Of a stretch of 6,733 nt of DNA, positions 6,558 to 6,733 are shown piece after piece. Location: assembly GCA_008501835.1 (NCBI GenBank), contig QQUB01000306.1, forward strand, positions 5,222 to 11,954. The letters run 5' to 3'. Origin of the DNA: Bacteroidota bacterium. Its GTDB lineage: Bacteria > Bacteroidota > Bacteroidia > Chitinophagales > Saprospiraceae. Both the position numbers and the translations under genes were made by a program. Within the stretch, counting starts at the first letter, position 1. The number at the start of each line of letters is the position of its first letter. The notes under the pieces are model-generated. The model made no database searches and was not told the DNA's origin. It saw only the letters and a program-made list of their open reading frames with translations.

Positions 6558-6733
6558 TTTAACACATAGGCACATAGCTCACAGTAGTTCTTCTTTATGC
6601 CTTATGTGACTATGTGGTTCGAATTTTTAACACATAGGCACATAGCTCACAGTAGTTTTTCTTTATGCCCTATATGACTATGTGGTTCGAATTTTTAACA
6701 CATAGGCACATAGCTCACAGTAGTTTTTCTTTA
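6558..6733. repeat. 68-bp hairpin-forming tandem repeat array, continuing past the window
   Basis: Copies begin at 6561, 6629 and 6697 with an exact period of 68 bp; the third is cut at 37 bp by the window end. Copies 1 and 2 differ at only three of 68 positions. The TTT at 6558-6560 preceding copy 1 matches the end of the unit. In copy 1 the left arm CACATAGGCACATAG (6563-6577) pairs with TTATGTGACTATGTG (6602-6616) through 13 Watson-Crick pairs, one mismatch and one G-T pair around a 24-base loop. Each arm consists of two near-identical 8-base halves (CACATAGG, CACATAGC). No coding potential was seen. The array starts 84 bp upstream of the GxxExxY start codon. Confidence 0.92.

Noticed and set aside
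6558..6733. CRISPR array
   Set aside because: The whole 68-bp period is conserved, with no variable spacers between short repeats, and no cas gene is present.

Overview
The window looks like a chromosomal segment of a member of the Bacteroidota, probably a flavobacterium-like organism. The evidence is a GldF gliding-motility permease gene, a GxxExxY-family gene, a nuclease-domain/UVR fusion of the type found in this phylum, a TAnnTTTG-type promoter element, A-rich start regions without a clear Shine-Dalgarno sequence, and moderately AT-rich DNA. Genus cannot be determined from the sequence.

Left part, + strand (1-1597): the 3' portion of mazG, whose start lies before the window, is followed by a 241-bp spacer with a candidate promoter and then a bifunctional-nuclease (BFN/DUF151) gene with a C-terminal UVR motif. 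These are housekeeping functions: nucleotide-pool hydrolysis and a nucleic-acid-associated protein.

Middle, - strand (1601-4444): a long-chain acyl-CoA synthetase gene is followed directly, with no spacing, by a low-specificity threonine aldolase gene (ltaE). ltaE meets the nuclease gene tail to tail, 3 bp apart. The 176-bp leader of the synthetase gene holds a perfect 7-3-7 palindrome and a weak promoter candidate.

Right part, - strand (4621-6476): a GxxExxY gene, a gene for an unrecognised secreted protein and gldF run in one direction with gaps of 21 and 11 bp, so they may be cotranscribed. gldG, which usually follows gldF, is not there. The GxxExxY gene is cut by one in-frame TAA at codon 42. 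Its N-terminal 41 codons, which carry the family's name motif, and its PD-(D/E)XK core both remain in the same frame.

Right edge (6558-6733): an array of 68-bp near-identical tandem units, each able to form a hairpin, starts 84 bp upstream of the GxxExxY gene and runs out of the window. The interrupted GxxExxY gene beside this array is the most unusual part. The rest is ordinary core genome. No RNA genes, CRISPR array, insertion sequence or convincing intrinsic terminator were found.
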